DNA of 64,000 nt from Chryseotalea sanaruensis (GCF_003990915.1 NZ_BHXQ01000008.1:62001-126000); one strand, 5' to 3'; shown: positions 8,433-17,530, counted from the first letter of the stretch. The notes: generated by a model from the letters alone, not told the origin. Made by a program: numbers and translations.

Positions 8433-8744
8433 CTACCGCTGGCTCTTCATCGCCTTCAGCTTCTTGTACACAGCCTTCGCCTGCTTGGTCACGGATGATT
8501 TGGTTTTATCGATCTTCTCTGCATGCTTATTCATTACGTCATAGTAAAAATCAAAGGTTTCGTTTGTATCGTCATCTATACCAAGGCAACTCAGAATGGT
8601 ATCGTCCAGGTGGGGTTGGTACCAGGAATCATCAAGGCCTAAGTCTTGCAGGGTGTTAAAGAATTTGCGGCTTTTAAGTTCTGCAGAAATGAGGGCAATA
8701 ATCAAGCGCTCGCTATCTAAAGCAGTTTTACATTCTATTCCCAT
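8433..8744 (-). CDS. Hypothetical soluble protein
   Basis: 103 residues, ATG at 8744. Helical; acidic middle (DDTILSCLGIDDDTNETFDF) and strongly basic tail (TKQAKAVYKKLKAMKSQR). No signal or membrane helix. A downstream intrinsic terminator at 8358-8389 supports it as a real transcription unit. No family recognised. Confidence 0.6.
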   Translation of the reverse strand: MGIECKTALDSERLIIALISAELKSRKFFNTLQDLGLDDSWYQPHLDDTILSCLGIDDDTNETFDFYYDVMNKHAEKIDKTKSSVTKQAKAVYKKLKAMKSQR

Positions 8745-8832
8745 ACTGTAAACTTACTACCTGAAAGCAAGGGAAAGGTTGCCGTTGACGGCAACCCAAG
8801 TGTAATTTTACGTTGTAAAAAATAGTAGGTGA

Positions 8833-9006
8833 ATGGGATTAAAAATCCCACAGCATCAAGCGTTCAACATGCGCTGCGCTAAACTGTACAACAGCTATAA
8901 CAACCGGTCTGACCGCTGTATATAATAACAAGAAGCGGTCTGACCGGTCGCTGTTGTTGAACCAAAATCATTTTTTAAAATCGCTGGAAACATGTCGAAC
9001 AGCGGT
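8833..9006 (+). repeat. REP split by a 120-bp hairpin element (element C, copy 1)
   Basis: 8833-8880 is the left part of a REP (tgggatt/aatccca stem and the first arm, ending gcgctgcgcta) and 8989-9006 its right arm (acatgtcgaacagcgg). Between them, 8881-9000 is element C: outer arms caacagc/gctgttg, then accggtctgaccgct and agcggtctgaccggt, which pair except for a central T-T. 8881-9000 matches 20909-21028 with only about three differences. Confidence 0.8.
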
Positions 9007-9060
9007 TCTCGGAGTAGATATCACCGATTTCTTTAAATCTAAATAGTTCTATAAAGCGGG

Positions 9061-9172
9061 ATTAAAAATCCAATGTCATTTAGTTAAACTTCCATATTCA
9101 TCCTCTCCCCTGCAGAGGATTGGAGGTGAGGTCATAAAAAAGGAATTAACTAAACGACATTGTATTAAAAAT
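9061..9172 (+). mobile_element. MITE-like element (copy 1) with 9-bp target duplication, inserted in a REP
   Basis: The 94-bp body 9070-9163 has terminal inverted repeats (ccaatgtcatttagttaa and ttaactaaacgacattgt) and an inner palindrome (atcctctcccc/agaggat). It is flanked by attaaaaat at 9061-9069 and 9164-9172. That 9-mer is part of the loop of the REP stem (gcgggattaaaaatcccgc elsewhere), and REP sequence resumes after the right copy, so the element landed in a REP. No coding capacity. Confidence 0.8.
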
Positions 9173-9231
9173 AACGCAACATCAAGCGTTTAACATAGCT
9201 GCATTGAAGAACAATGACGAGATTCTATAAT

Positions 9232-9882
9232 TTAATGAAGCACGAAATTTACTATGCCGTTAGGCTCCGCATATTCAGCTTTTCCACTTTCGTAAATCTG
9301 ATTGGCCATTTCCAAAGACTCAAAGCCTGTTACTACTTCTTTTACTTTAAAGTATTGTATATTATAACTTTCCCCAACTAACTCTAAATTCATTGATTCT
9401 ACATAGTCTATAAAATCAGGTTCTGAAATAAGACTTTCATTATTTTTTGTCAGCACTTCGCTTATCAAAATAAAATATGAACTAAGGTCATTCTCTACTA
9501 AATAGAACAAAGGAGTAGCTGAGTAAATCTCATCGTCTTCGTTGAGTATTTTCAGGTAATTGTTCATGGTGGCGCAATCTGCCGAATTTTCTTTCAGCCT
9601 TACCCACACCTTGCTATAATTGTTGTTCAGTACATTATACTCTATAAATGAATACTTATTCAAAATAGACTCAGCGTCTTCCTTTGTAATTTCATCTTCC
9701 CCAAACACAATCCACATTTCTGACAAAGACTGCTTTAGATTGACTTTTACGCCTGCTGAAGCATAATAAAAATACTCGGTGTCACAGAGCCTCATTTGTG
9801 GCGAAGCTTCTTTCTTTTCACAAGAAACTAACACTGTACATCCCAAAAGCACAGGTAAGGCAAATTGAAATAAATGCTTCAT
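9232..9882 (-). CDS. Hypothetical lipoprotein
   Basis: 216 residues if started at ATG 9882, which places an SPII signal (KHLFQFALPVLLGCTVLVSC) directly at the N-terminus; a GTG at 9906 would add eight residues and is less likely. The mature protein is strand-rich with two similar halves (one around KYSFIEYNVLNN, one around DYVESMNLELVG), suggesting a duplicated small domain. No family recognised. The YjbR-family gene lies 52 bp upstream on the same strand. Confidence 0.65.
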   Translation of the reverse strand: MKHLFQFALPVLLGCTVLVSCEKKEASPQMRLCDTEYFYYASAGVKVNLKQSLSEMWIVFGEDEITKEDAESILNKYSFIEYNVLNNNYSKVWVRLKENSADCATMNNYLKILNEDDEIYSATPLFYLVENDLSSYFILISEVLTKNNESLISEPDFIDYVESMNLELVGESYNIQYFKVKEVVTGFESLEMANQIYESGKAEYAEPNGIVNFVLH

Positions 9883-9934
9883 AGATTCAGATTTGCTATT
9901 GGACACAGCTTAAGGCCAAAAGGTAGGAACGAAA

Positions 9935-10318
9935 TCAATATTTTGTAAATCTCCTTTCGTCATATTCTTTTACCTGTTTTTTAGTCGCAAGTCCTTTCCA
10001 GCTTTGCTCAAGTATTTCTTTCAATAATTTTTTGTCATAGTTATGTATCCACATACAAATGTATGGATAGGCTTTGAAGTGGTCAGGCAAATGAAAAATT
10101 TCAGGGTGACTGTCTAAATATTTATTTCTGATTGCGAAATCAAGATGTACCGGAATAAATTCTCCGCTATCGTGAAGTCGGCACATGAGTTTGCCACGCA
10201 CTTTTACCGATGGTGTTCCTTCGTGTGAAACACTCTCCTCTGTACCGGGGAAAGTCAAAGCAATATTCTTTACTACTTCAAAGTCGGCATAGTTAAAGTT
10301 TACTATTTTGTTTTTCAT
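9935..10318 (-). CDS. MmcQ/YjbR-family protein
   Basis: 127 residues, the usual family length. Typical features are the opening FEVVKNIALTFPGTEESVSH, the KVRGKLMCRL strand and the C-terminal WKGLATKKQVKEYDE. Members fold like CyaY/YjbR, a double-wing DNA-binding-like fold; the cellular role is not settled. It stands alone apart from the lipoprotein gene downstream. Confidence 0.85.
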   Translation of the reverse strand: MKNKIVNFNYADFEVVKNIALTFPGTEESVSHEGTPSVKVRGKLMCRLHDSGEFIPVHLDFAIRNKYLDSHPEIFHLPDHFKAYPYICMWIHNYDKKLLKEILEQSWKGLATKKQVKEYDERRFTKY

Positions 10319-10340
10319 TGTCAGGTTGATTGAGTGCTTA

Positions 10341-10400
10341 CTGGTTTGTTAGTGAGCCTTCGCGCTCATACAAACGCACAACACCAACAAAGGCAGGGCC
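10341..10400. repeat. Repeat D (caacaccaacaa type)
   Basis: Contains gtgagccttcgcgctcatac followed by cgcacaacaccaacaaaggc. Closely similar units are at 12485-12540 and 30681-30731, and inverted partial copies (ttgttggtgttg) at 2461-2480 and 12403-12430. Always intergenic. Confidence 0.7.
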
Positions 10401-10537
10401 AATAGTTTCCTACAAAGTAGTAAAAAACAAGCACGATTTTGTTGGCGTTGTTTGCAAAAGTTTGTGCTCTATCATAATCACTTTCAATTATATTCTACTA
10501 ATAACATGAACCAAACTCAATCTATAATTATAGAAAT

Positions 10538-12301
10538 TTATTTCACAAAACGCATAGGATTATCGCGGGCTATAATATCTACATTCTTAGTCGAAAGATT
10601 GAACTTCAATTCAGCGAACAACTGCTTTTCTGATTTGTGATTTCGCACTACATAAAAATCTGTTCCGTATAAAATACCTTCAGCCAGGTTTCGCGTTTCA
10701 CCTTCCAGTTTAGGTCGATCCAATGTATCGCTCAGTAGTGGCCAAATACCAGCATCATGCAGTGTGTAACTGATATCGGCATATACATTAGGATGCTGCA
10801 AAATCAAGCTGCTGATAATGGAATACCAGTCGGTACTTTTCCACATTTGCGCTAGTTTATCGTGCGAGAATTGTCCATTGGAATTACGCATAAAGTCAAT
10901 ACCATTTGGCTTGCTGATGAGTGCCCTGCTAAAGGTATCTCTATCCGCTTCTAAGTATTTTAACCATTCATCTTCACCACCATAATGGCCAAAGCAAATT
11001 TTCAAGTCGTTCAAATTGTTTAGCAGTGGCGTTTCGAAATCTGTAAAGCCAAACATTTCCTTAATCCTTGGGTCTTTGGCATTTCCAACTACTATGCGCA
11101 ACAGCGGCTCCTTTAGTAAGCAGAGATAGTTAAGCGGGTGTGTGAAATTAATTGAGAATTCCCGATTTTTTCTTTCCTTTAGCAGCATCGGCATTTCGTC
11201 ATTACCTACTTTTTCCTTAAAAACCGGGTGCATATTCCACTCACTTTTCTTTTTACCCCGATAGAAAATTGTGCCTCTTATGCAATGTGTAATAATTGGC
11301 AGATCATGATCAACAGCATATTTCCAAACAGGAAGCAGATGTTCATCAAAGGGATAATAGCCCAAAGCAGGGTATATCTTAAAACCATTGAATCCATACT
11401 TCTCGAGATAATCACGCATATCACAATCTTGCAACAAGATTTCTTTATTGGGTCCTATTCGATAACTGAAAAAATCCTTTTGAAGATTGTTTAATTTTTG
11501 TGCTGTTATACGTCTTGGGTCAACAAAAACAAAAGGCAAAAAAACACTTGGGTGATCTTGCTTGATGCTAACGAGTTCGTTCATCTGCTGAGCGTAAGAC
11601 TCTCTGGGTAAACCGGCACCCATAAATTCCATGTCCATTGGCAAAACTATAAACCGACTGCCTTGTGGATACTGCTTAGTTAAACGACCAAAGATGTCTC
11701 TTTGATTTTTATAAAAAGCAAAACGGCCAACCAGAACATAACGACTAATGAATTTAGTGGTTTCCTTGCCTGGTAAAAGAGCAAAGAATTTAAAAAATCG
11801 TTTGAGTAAAAATAGGATAAGATTGCGACCGGACTTCACGAATAATAAAACGACTACAACTAATATCCAATAAGTTGTTTTGGTTAGCGTTTCAACGAGA
11901 ATTCCGTTATTCGTTAGCCAATCCCGACTTACTTGTAACCAGCTTTTTTCTGTTGAATCTCCTACAGGGAAATACTGTGCGAGGAGATCGAATAAAAAAA
12001 ATAATACCTGAAGCGAAATCCATAAACCGACTATATAAAATACAATTTTAATAATTGTATTTTGACTGATTCCCAGCACTATCTGTGCGTAGATGCGTCT
12101 TGCACGTTCGAGCCATGAAATTTTATGTACGAAATAATCTCTGAGTTTATACCAGGCACGAAACAATCCGACAATCACAGCTGTGTTTATAAGGTAGGCT
12201 GTACCAAACGGTAAATAGGATTTACTCAACCAAGGTGGCACATGGTCTGCTTTGAAAATGTGCGTGTGGCAATTAGTGAGGGGGAGTTTTTCAGGGTCCA
12301 T
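10538..12301 (-). CDS. Membrane-embedded metal-dependent amidohydrolase (TIM-barrel)
   Basis: 587 residues. The first metal ligands of an amidohydrolase, His12-x-His14 in NCHTHIF, are at the very N-terminus. They are followed not by the rest of the barrel but by about three hydrophobic segments (around 35-50, 80-108 and 142-162). The barrel resumes near residue 200 with FKIYPALGYYPFDE, the metal-binding LPIITHCIRG, PNVYADISY and the catalytic aspartate in LYGTDFYV. The architecture suggests an active site held at the membrane face by helices inserted in the barrel. Substrate unknown. Monocistronic between repeat D copies. Confidence 0.8.
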   Translation of the reverse strand: MDPEKLPLTNCHTHIFKADHVPPWLSKSYLPFGTAYLINTAVIVGLFRAWYKLRDYFVHKISWLERARRIYAQIVLGISQNTIIKIVFYIVGLWISLQVLFFLFDLLAQYFPVGDSTEKSWLQVSRDWLTNNGILVETLTKTTYWILVVVVLLFVKSGRNLILFLLKRFFKFFALLPGKETTKFISRYVLVGRFAFYKNQRDIFGRLTKQYPQGSRFIVLPMDMEFMGAGLPRESYAQQMNELVSIKQDHPSVFLPFVFVDPRRITAQKLNNLQKDFFSYRIGPNKEILLQDCDMRDYLEKYGFNGFKIYPALGYYPFDEHLLPVWKYAVDHDLPIITHCIRGTIFYRGKKKSEWNMHPVFKEKVGNDEMPMLLKERKNREFSINFTHPLNYLCLLKEPLLRIVVGNAKDPRIKEMFGFTDFETPLLNNLNDLKICFGHYGGEDEWLKYLEADRDTFSRALISKPNGIDFMRNSNGQFSHDKLAQMWKSTDWYSIISSLILQHPNVYADISYTLHDAGIWPLLSDTLDRPKLEGETRNLAEGILYGTDFYVVRNHKSEKQLFAELKFNLSTKNVDIIARDNPMRFVK

Positions 12302-12652
12302 TGTGTGCGGTTGAGTTTGTTTGTAAAGTTATTCAAAGAAGCAGATGTTCAGCATTACTACTTACCGAAGATTTAGGTTTTACTTTTTTCTTTTGTTTTG
12401 ACTTGCCATTGTTGGTGTTGCGTGCAGGAATGTGGGAGCTGCACCAATATTTTTTTCATCTCTCAACCCAAGTTAAGTTACGCGGCTTATTGGTGAGTCT
12501 TCACGCTTGTGCAAACGCACAACACCAACAAAGGCAGAGAAGAGGCATCACCAACAAAGGTTCTGGGTATTCTTGCTTATGAGTCCTCCTGCACCAACTG
12601 TGTTTAACAGACATTATCGAAGGTTAACACTTGCAACAATTATGAGTCGTCA
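12302..12652. other. Intergenic stretch with inverted copies of repeat D
   Basis: No gene seen. 12403-12430 carries ttgttggtgttgcgtgcagg and 12485-12540 the opposite orientation (acgcacaacaccaacaaagg), so the region could fold into a long stem with an 80-base loop. Confidence 0.55.
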
Positions 12653-13285
12653 TCAATAATCGGACAAGAGTTGGTACCCTCTCTTCGTTACTTTGGTCTT
12701 TGATGTTAAAAGTACTTCTACACCTCCACCAGCCTGACCAAAGTTTGGCGCAACTGTACCCGACTTAATCACTGTGCCAGCGGGCACTTCATATTCAATG
12801 CAATACCTCCCGGGCAGCGGCACAGGTAATGCGTAGCGACCTACCACGGCAAAACCTGTATTTGCGTATCCCTTGTCTAGTATTGTTGTAAGGTAAGTAT
12901 TTGGAGATAGCTGTCCATTATTATACCTAAAATCAGCAGGTCCATGCGCAATAATGCGATAGAAAATCGTAGGTGACTGAAGTGTGTATTCTTTAATGAG
13001 GGGAAAGCTAGCAGGAACTCCAAGGTATCCGGGATTTACAATACCGGTTTGTGTAAAAAGTGGTAAGCTTCCAATTTTAAGTACATCTTTAACATCGATG
13101 TATTCCTCATCGCCAAGTTCTTCCTCAATAGTTGGTAAGTCCAATAACGAATTTGTGATTTCAAACACTCGGCTACCATTAAAGACGGCATAAATACTTT
13201 GGTTTAGTGTTAATACAAGTTGAAAACCCATGCCTGTTTCGTGCCTATCAACCAAAATTTTTCGGGTTGTTTCATTAATTTGCAT
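12653..13285 (-). CDS. Protein with C-terminal TNT-like (NAD-glycohydrolase toxin) motif
   Basis: 210 residues, no signal or membrane helix. The C-terminal 70 residues read like the TNT domain of the tuberculosis necrotizing toxin family: GRYALPVPLP, then YEV, then SGTVAPNFGQAGGGVEV, in which Gln184 corresponds to the catalytic glutamine of the APxFGQPGGG motif. An upstream segment (IFYRIIAHGPADFR, residues 107-120) may supply the conserved Arg/Tyr. Residues 1-95 are not recognised. If correct it would cleave NAD+. No obvious immunity gene is adjacent. The assignment rests on motif recall, not a search. Confidence 0.5.
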   Translation of the reverse strand: MQINETTRKILVDRHETGMGFQLVLTLNQSIYAVFNGSRVFEITNSLLDLPTIEEELGDEEYIDVKDVLKIGSLPLFTQTGIVNPGYLGVPASFPLIKEYTLQSPTIFYRIIAHGPADFRYNNGQLSPNTYLTTILDKGYANTGFAVVGRYALPVPLPGRYCIEYEVPAGTVIKSGTVAPNFGQAGGGVEVLLTSKTKVTKRGYQLLSDY

Positions 13286-13470
13286 AAAATAGATTTACAT
13301 TTTTAAACAATCTATTATAGAAGATCACAACAATACTTATCGATATATTTTGATTCCAAAATCGTTCTCAAAGTTGGAGATTCCTTACAAGGCAAAACAG
13401 TGGTATAAGGAAATTTGTGTTTTTTCGAAGGCGATAAATTTAGATAGTGTGCTTCTCAAAATCAATTCTT

Positions 13471-14394
13471 CTATTTAATAATAATTTTCGCCTTGACAGT
13501 TAATGTTCTGTATTGTTGATCATCCAGTCCTTTGAGCGGATCAGCACCTTTGATCCAATCATGAGCAATACCTAAGCTATTCTGATTATCAGATCCGAAT
13601 GGTAAGTTTATACCCACTTGAAAATTGAATTGTGTATCCAAATCTCTGTCAACTTCATTTATAAATTCGGATCTTCCATTGTAGGTAAATTGAGCTTTGA
13701 AAAGATCATATCTATCCACCAATAAATCTGAAAGTATTGGAAGAAAAAATAAGTTAAATTCAAAATCAAATTGCCCCAAAACAGCTTTCCCATCTCCTAG
13801 GTAGGCTAAACCAAAATTATGATCATGAGAAAACATTAAAACCTGAGCAAGCCTCTTTCCATATGCTGGAAAAAGAGATTTTGTTCTAAGTATTTGTACA
13901 CCAACCAACCTATCAAAAGATAACCCAAGAATAGCTTGTAACTCTTCTTTATCCTTAATTTTGTCTTCTGAATTTTTAAAGTTAAGAGTTAAAGGCATTT
14001 CAAATGAAGAAGAACCAATTGACTGTCTTTGAAGAACGATGACTTTTCCCATTGAAATTCCAAGTTGTCTAACATCTTGTTTCTTTTCAATCAATGTGTT
14101 ACGATGTAACTCTGCAGTCAGACCAAAACTCCACCGGCTTATAGCTGTCCCTAAACTTGTTTCTATAAGTGCATTCGTAAGCCAACTATTGCTAACTGTA
14201 TCTGAAGAAGGAAATGTTCCAATAAATTCTGCGGGTTTTCCTTTTGTAAAATCATTGTCCGAAGCTTTTGCTATAGTTAATTTGAAAACAACACTGTCTC
14301 TAGGTTGACTCTGTTGAGATTGTGCTGATGTACTATACACAGTAATGATGATAGTTAATGCCAGTGTTAATGACAAATAGTTATGATTTTTCAT
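13471..14394 (-). CDS. Predicted outer-membrane beta-barrel protein
   Basis: 307 residues. SPI signal ending in YSTSAQSQ, then alternating amphipathic strands (FNFQVGINLPFG, TLTVKAKIIIK at the C-terminus) as in Bacteroidota barrels. Its start overlaps the end of the upstream 143-residue gene by 14 bp, so they are translated from one message. Function unknown. Confidence 0.65.
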   Translation of the reverse strand: MKNHNYLSLTLALTIIITVYSTSAQSQQSQPRDSVVFKLTIAKASDNDFTKGKPAEFIGTFPSSDTVSNSWLTNALIETSLGTAISRWSFGLTAELHRNTLIEKKQDVRQLGISMGKVIVLQRQSIGSSSFEMPLTLNFKNSEDKIKDKEELQAILGLSFDRLVGVQILRTKSLFPAYGKRLAQVLMFSHDHNFGLAYLGDGKAVLGQFDFEFNLFFLPILSDLLVDRYDLFKAQFTYNGRSEFINEVDRDLDTQFNFQVGINLPFGSDNQNSLGIAHDWIKGADPLKGLDDQQYRTLTVKAKIIIK

Positions 14395-14812
14395 AGTGAT
14401 CTTGAATTAGATTAATACAATCTTCAACTGTTGTTAATTTTACTATTTCGGTCATTGCTATTCTGCTTGGATTTTTACCAGGCTTTCGAGTCGCAACTAA
14501 CACTCCCAAAATGTAGCTTAATACATAGTAAAGACCCTGCGAACTATTTATAAAATTTTGAGAGATTCCAAGGTTTAGAATCAACTTAGAAGATTTTAGT
14601 ATAGAATTTCCATTTGTATATGGGTGCAGATAATTAATTAGCTGCTGAAAAATATAGACTCCGTTTTGGATGTCTTCCAAAATTTCGCGAGTAACCTTTT
14701 GTAAAACCTCAAAAGTTTTTACATCAAGTGCTTGCGATGCAGCCTGTTGTAATGCTGGGACTAAGATATAAGCCTCCGAATCATTTATTTCAAACTCTAT
14801 TTTCATGGACAT
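14381..14812 (-). CDS. Hypothetical helical protein
   Basis: 143 residues from ATG 14812 (or ATG 14806, two codons in). Entirely helical in character, with KTFEVLQKVTREILEDIQNG and a central hydrophobic segment YYVLSYILGVLVAT. No signal peptide. It overlaps the barrel gene by 14 bp. I do not recognise the family. Confidence 0.6.
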   Translation of the reverse strand: MSMKIEFEINDSEAYILVPALQQAASQALDVKTFEVLQKVTREILEDIQNGVYIFQQLINYLHPYTNGNSILKSSKLILNLGISQNFINSSQGLYYVLSYILGVLVATRKPGKNPSRIAMTEIVKLTTVEDCINLIQDHYEKS

Positions 14813-15109
14813 TTCTGATTAAAAGTGAAAATTCTATTCTAAGATGTTTATTGATTATTACTTAACGTTTTGGAATTTGTTCAAGGAGCTACTTTCTAAG
14901 CACTAAACTGTATGCCCCATTGACCTACACATAAGGAGCAAAGCTTTGGTTAGGTACTCCTCTCCCTTGCTAAAGGCCTGCTAACTGTTCGGACTTTTTG
15001 TAATTGCTATCAGGATTAACTTTAACAATTCTTCATTCAAAGTTTTATATTTTTCCATTGCCTTAAAATTAAAATTTATAATCTACTCGGATTTTCGGCT
15101 TATTCCGTT
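14813..15109. other. Intergenic stretch, only a 25-codon minus-strand frame
   Basis: A tiny frame at 14981-15058 (MEKYKTLNEELLKLILIA, then stop) is seen, too short to support without homology. Nothing else recognisable. Confidence 0.35.
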
Positions 15110-16150
15110 TTACTTTTTGTACTCTTCTGTCTTTAGTTTATTGAGATAGTTCTCAGAAAAATCTACTTTAAACTCGATCCACAATGGCAAGTGATCAGAC
15201 ATCTGAAATGTCTTCCACTGCTTGTAACTTAGTTTTGATTTTTTTACTTCGCCTTCAAATATGGTTTCGTCTTCTTTGCGGAACACATGCTGAAAGAAGT
15301 TAAAGATGCCTACGCTGTTGGTATTGTTATTAAACTCCATGTAGCCAGGCTGATCGATGTAGGCAATCTGGTCGTAGGGCATGGTGCCATCGGCATTGGT
15401 ATTTGCATTGCTTAACGCCAGCAAGGCAGGTGGTATTTTAAAACCACCATCGAGCAAAGCCTTCAGGGTAGCATCATTTTTATCGCGACCCGTAATGTTA
15501 AAGTCGCCCAGGATGAGGTGATTTTCTTTTTCTTTGGCGGTGCGCTTTTTTAAAAAGGTAGCTACATCATTAATTTCTTTTGCACGTCTTTTGTATTCGG
15601 CAGAAGATTTGGTGGCTTTGCCATAATAGATGTGTACGGTGGTAATATAAAATTTAAACCACCCCGATTGAAAGGCTACAATAAACGGAGTGCGCGCCAA
15701 TTGCTTTGCCGATGCACCTTTAGGATCAGGCAATACAATTTCACCTACTACTTTTCGAAAGATTACTTTTCGGGTATCGAATAGAAATGCTAACCGCTCA
15801 CCATTACCAGAGGCACCCTCGGTGATGTTGGTAATCAGGTAATCCCATTCGGGGCCAAGGATTTTTACAAGCTCTTTTAAATCTTTAAGGTCGTTACCAA
15901 TTTCTTGCACAGCAACCAAGTCGTATGAAGAAATGACTTCGGCCATGTAAAACAACGATTCGCGCATGCGTACCGCTTTATCATTTTTACCTAATTCGCG
16001 AATATTCCAGGTAGCGATCAGTAGGTTTTCTTCGAGGTTTTTTCGGGGCACTTCTTGCTCAAGAGCACTTTTAAGGCGTTGGATATTTTCAATAATGCGA
16101 ACGCGTTCACTTTTTGTTTTGTAATCACGGAGGGAAGGATAGTATGCCAT
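15110..16150 (-). CDS. Endonuclease/exonuclease/phosphatase-family protein
   Basis: 346 residues. EEP-fold motifs in order: IATWNIRELG (residues about 46-55), the metal-binding Glu in VAVQEIG, the catalytic pair in LILGDFNITGRD, and the C-terminal SDHLPLWIEF. No signal peptide, so cytoplasmic. Substrate could be DNA or a phosphodiester/phosphomonoester. Flanked by non-coding sequence on both sides, hence its own unit. Confidence 0.9.
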   Translation of the reverse strand: MAYYPSLRDYKTKSERVRIIENIQRLKSALEQEVPRKNLEENLLIATWNIRELGKNDKAVRMRESLFYMAEVISSYDLVAVQEIGNDLKDLKELVKILGPEWDYLITNITEGASGNGERLAFLFDTRKVIFRKVVGEIVLPDPKGASAKQLARTPFIVAFQSGWFKFYITTVHIYYGKATKSSAEYKRRAKEINDVATFLKKRTAKEKENHLILGDFNITGRDKNDATLKALLDGGFKIPPALLALSNANTNADGTMPYDQIAYIDQPGYMEFNNNTNSVGIFNFFQHVFRKEDETIFEGEVKKSKLSYKQWKTFQMSDHLPLWIEFKVDFSENYLNKLKTEEYKK

Positions 16151-16530
16151 GATATTTGGGGGTTATAATATGGGGTTATAATATTAGGAATTGGGTAGGG
16201 TGTTAATTCGTTTTTGAGATTTATAAATGGGTCTCCGCGAATAGTAAAATACAGCGTCACCGCGGCAGGAAACTCTGTTGAGAAATAAGTATATGCTCTG
16301 TCATTAATTAGCATTGTATACAACGTAGATATAATCGATAAAAACCTTCGCCAAGCAATACGATATCAGTATGCTGGTAAAAATAAAATCAGTAAAATTT
16401 ATTTTTAGAAAAGGGAGCGCGCAACATTACCTTATGCTGCTATCAGTCTATTAATTCCATTTACTATTACTTAGTTCAGATAAGGACAGGGATACAGCCA
16501 GGTACGTTACTTAAATAAAATTCACTTTTT

Positions 16531-16624
16531 CTGCACACAAGTTTCTGAGCCCATTCAGTATTGCTTAACTAATTTAAGAAATTCTTTTTCACTTTTCCAA
16601 ACGGATGAGAATAAAAATTGAGCG
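16531..16624. repeat. Repeat E, copy 2
   Basis: Begins ctgcacacaagtttctgagc and ends aaaattgagc, matching 8225-8317. The copy is separated from its hairpin tail (atacc/gggtat, 16734-16751, and the terminator) by the MITE insertion, whereas in copy 1 the parts are adjacent. Confidence 0.7.
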
Positions 16625-16634
16625 AACTAACAAT

Positions 16635-16726
16635 TCAATGTTGTTTAGCTAATACTTTTCTTGGCCTCACCTCCAGTGCTCCCGAAAGGAGAGGGTGAAT
16701 ATGGAAACTTAACTAAACAAAATTGA
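16635..16726 (-). mobile_element. MITE-like element (copy 3, inverted and diverged)
   Basis: Terminal inverted repeats tcaatgttgtttagctaa and ttaactaaacaaaattga; the internal palindrome (cctcacctccagtgctcccg, then gagagggtgaatatgg) reads opposite to the copies at 9070 and 29305. No clear target duplication remains. Confidence 0.7.
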
Positions 16727-16762
16727 ATTAGTAATACCTCATAAAGGGTATACGCCAAAAAC

Positions 16763-16793
16763 AAAAAAGCTGCATCCGAAACCGGACGCAGCT
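16763..16793 (-). terminator. Terminator-like hairpin
   Basis: Stem agctgc-tccg/cgga-gcagct with T-run on the minus strand. Equivalent to 8358-8389, but the paired bases differ, so base pairing has been kept through compensatory change. It is 280 bp beyond the nearest minus-strand stop. Confidence 0.55.
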
Positions 16794-17074
16794 ATGAGAA
16801 AAGTGGTTTTTGTAATTATGTTTTAAAGAATGGCAGATATTAATAGAGTTGAAAAAATAATCTTTTTAAAAACGAAATAGTTTTTCATAGCAAGATTAAA
16901 ATTCCGTAGCCTCAGGCGTTATATATCCGCTGAGTTAATATTTAACATCGGCTCAGCATCACTTCGGAAACATTGATTGAAATGGGTGAGAATCATTTCT
17001 TAAGTTGCGATTGAAGTGAATTGTATAAAAACATCTGTAAAGATAAACGAACGATTAATCATCATTTTTTCATC

Positions 17075-17530
17075 CTAAAATTTCTTGATTAAATAAACGC
17101 CACTTACTAGCAAAACAACACCAAGTAATCGTTGCCAATTTAGAAGATGAATGGTTGCTCCTAACAACCCAAATTGATCAATGACCATAGCAGCCAAAAT
17201 CTGGCCCAACAAAACCAGTACAGTTACATTTCCGATCCCTAATTTTGGTGCAAGAAGTACAATTAATAAAATGTATGTTCCACCCAAAATACCACCCAAA
17301 TAACTCCATTTAGGTGCGCTTGTAAAGTGTTGTACACCTGGAAGTGTTTGCTTAGTGATCAGAATAAAAATAGTTAAGCCAATAGCTGCAATTATAAATA
17401 CAGAAAGTGCCGAAAAATATGGGCTTTGAAGGCTCTTGCCTAAATCTGCATTCATTGCGCTCTGAAAAGGTATCATGGCTCCTGCCGAAATAGCCAGAAT
17501 GATCAGTAATATGGAGTTATTCATTTTCAT
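17075..17530 (-). CDS. DMT-superfamily transporter, YdcZ family
   Basis: 151 residues with five hydrophobic helices and the family start (SAGAMIPFQSAMNADLGKSL). Half the size of EamA transporters, as usual for this family, which works as a dimer. Its ATG overlaps the stop of the upstream barrel gene by 4 bp, so it is the last gene of the AraC/DJ-1 operon running from 20832. Substrate unknown. Confidence 0.85.
   Translation of the reverse strand: MKMNNSILLIILAISAGAMIPFQSAMNADLGKSLQSPYFSALSVFIIAAIGLTIFILITKQTLPGVQHFTSAPKWSYLGGILGGTYILLIVLLAPKLGIGNVTVLVLLGQILAAMVIDQFGLLGATIHLLNWQRLLGVVLLVSGVYLIKKF

Larger units (their letters stand above)
16151..17074. other. 924-bp non-coding stretch made of repeats
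   Basis: Contains repeat E copy 2 (16531-16624), a MITE-like element (16635-16726) and a terminator hairpin (16763-16793). The remainder (16151-16530 and 16820-17074) is AT-rich with no supported gene; an open minus frame overlapping the start of the EEP gene is not convincing. Confidence 0.6.

Noticed and set aside
16018..16323. 101-codon minus frame overlapping the EEP gene start
   Set aside because: Overlaps the EEP coding start in another frame; composition non-coding.
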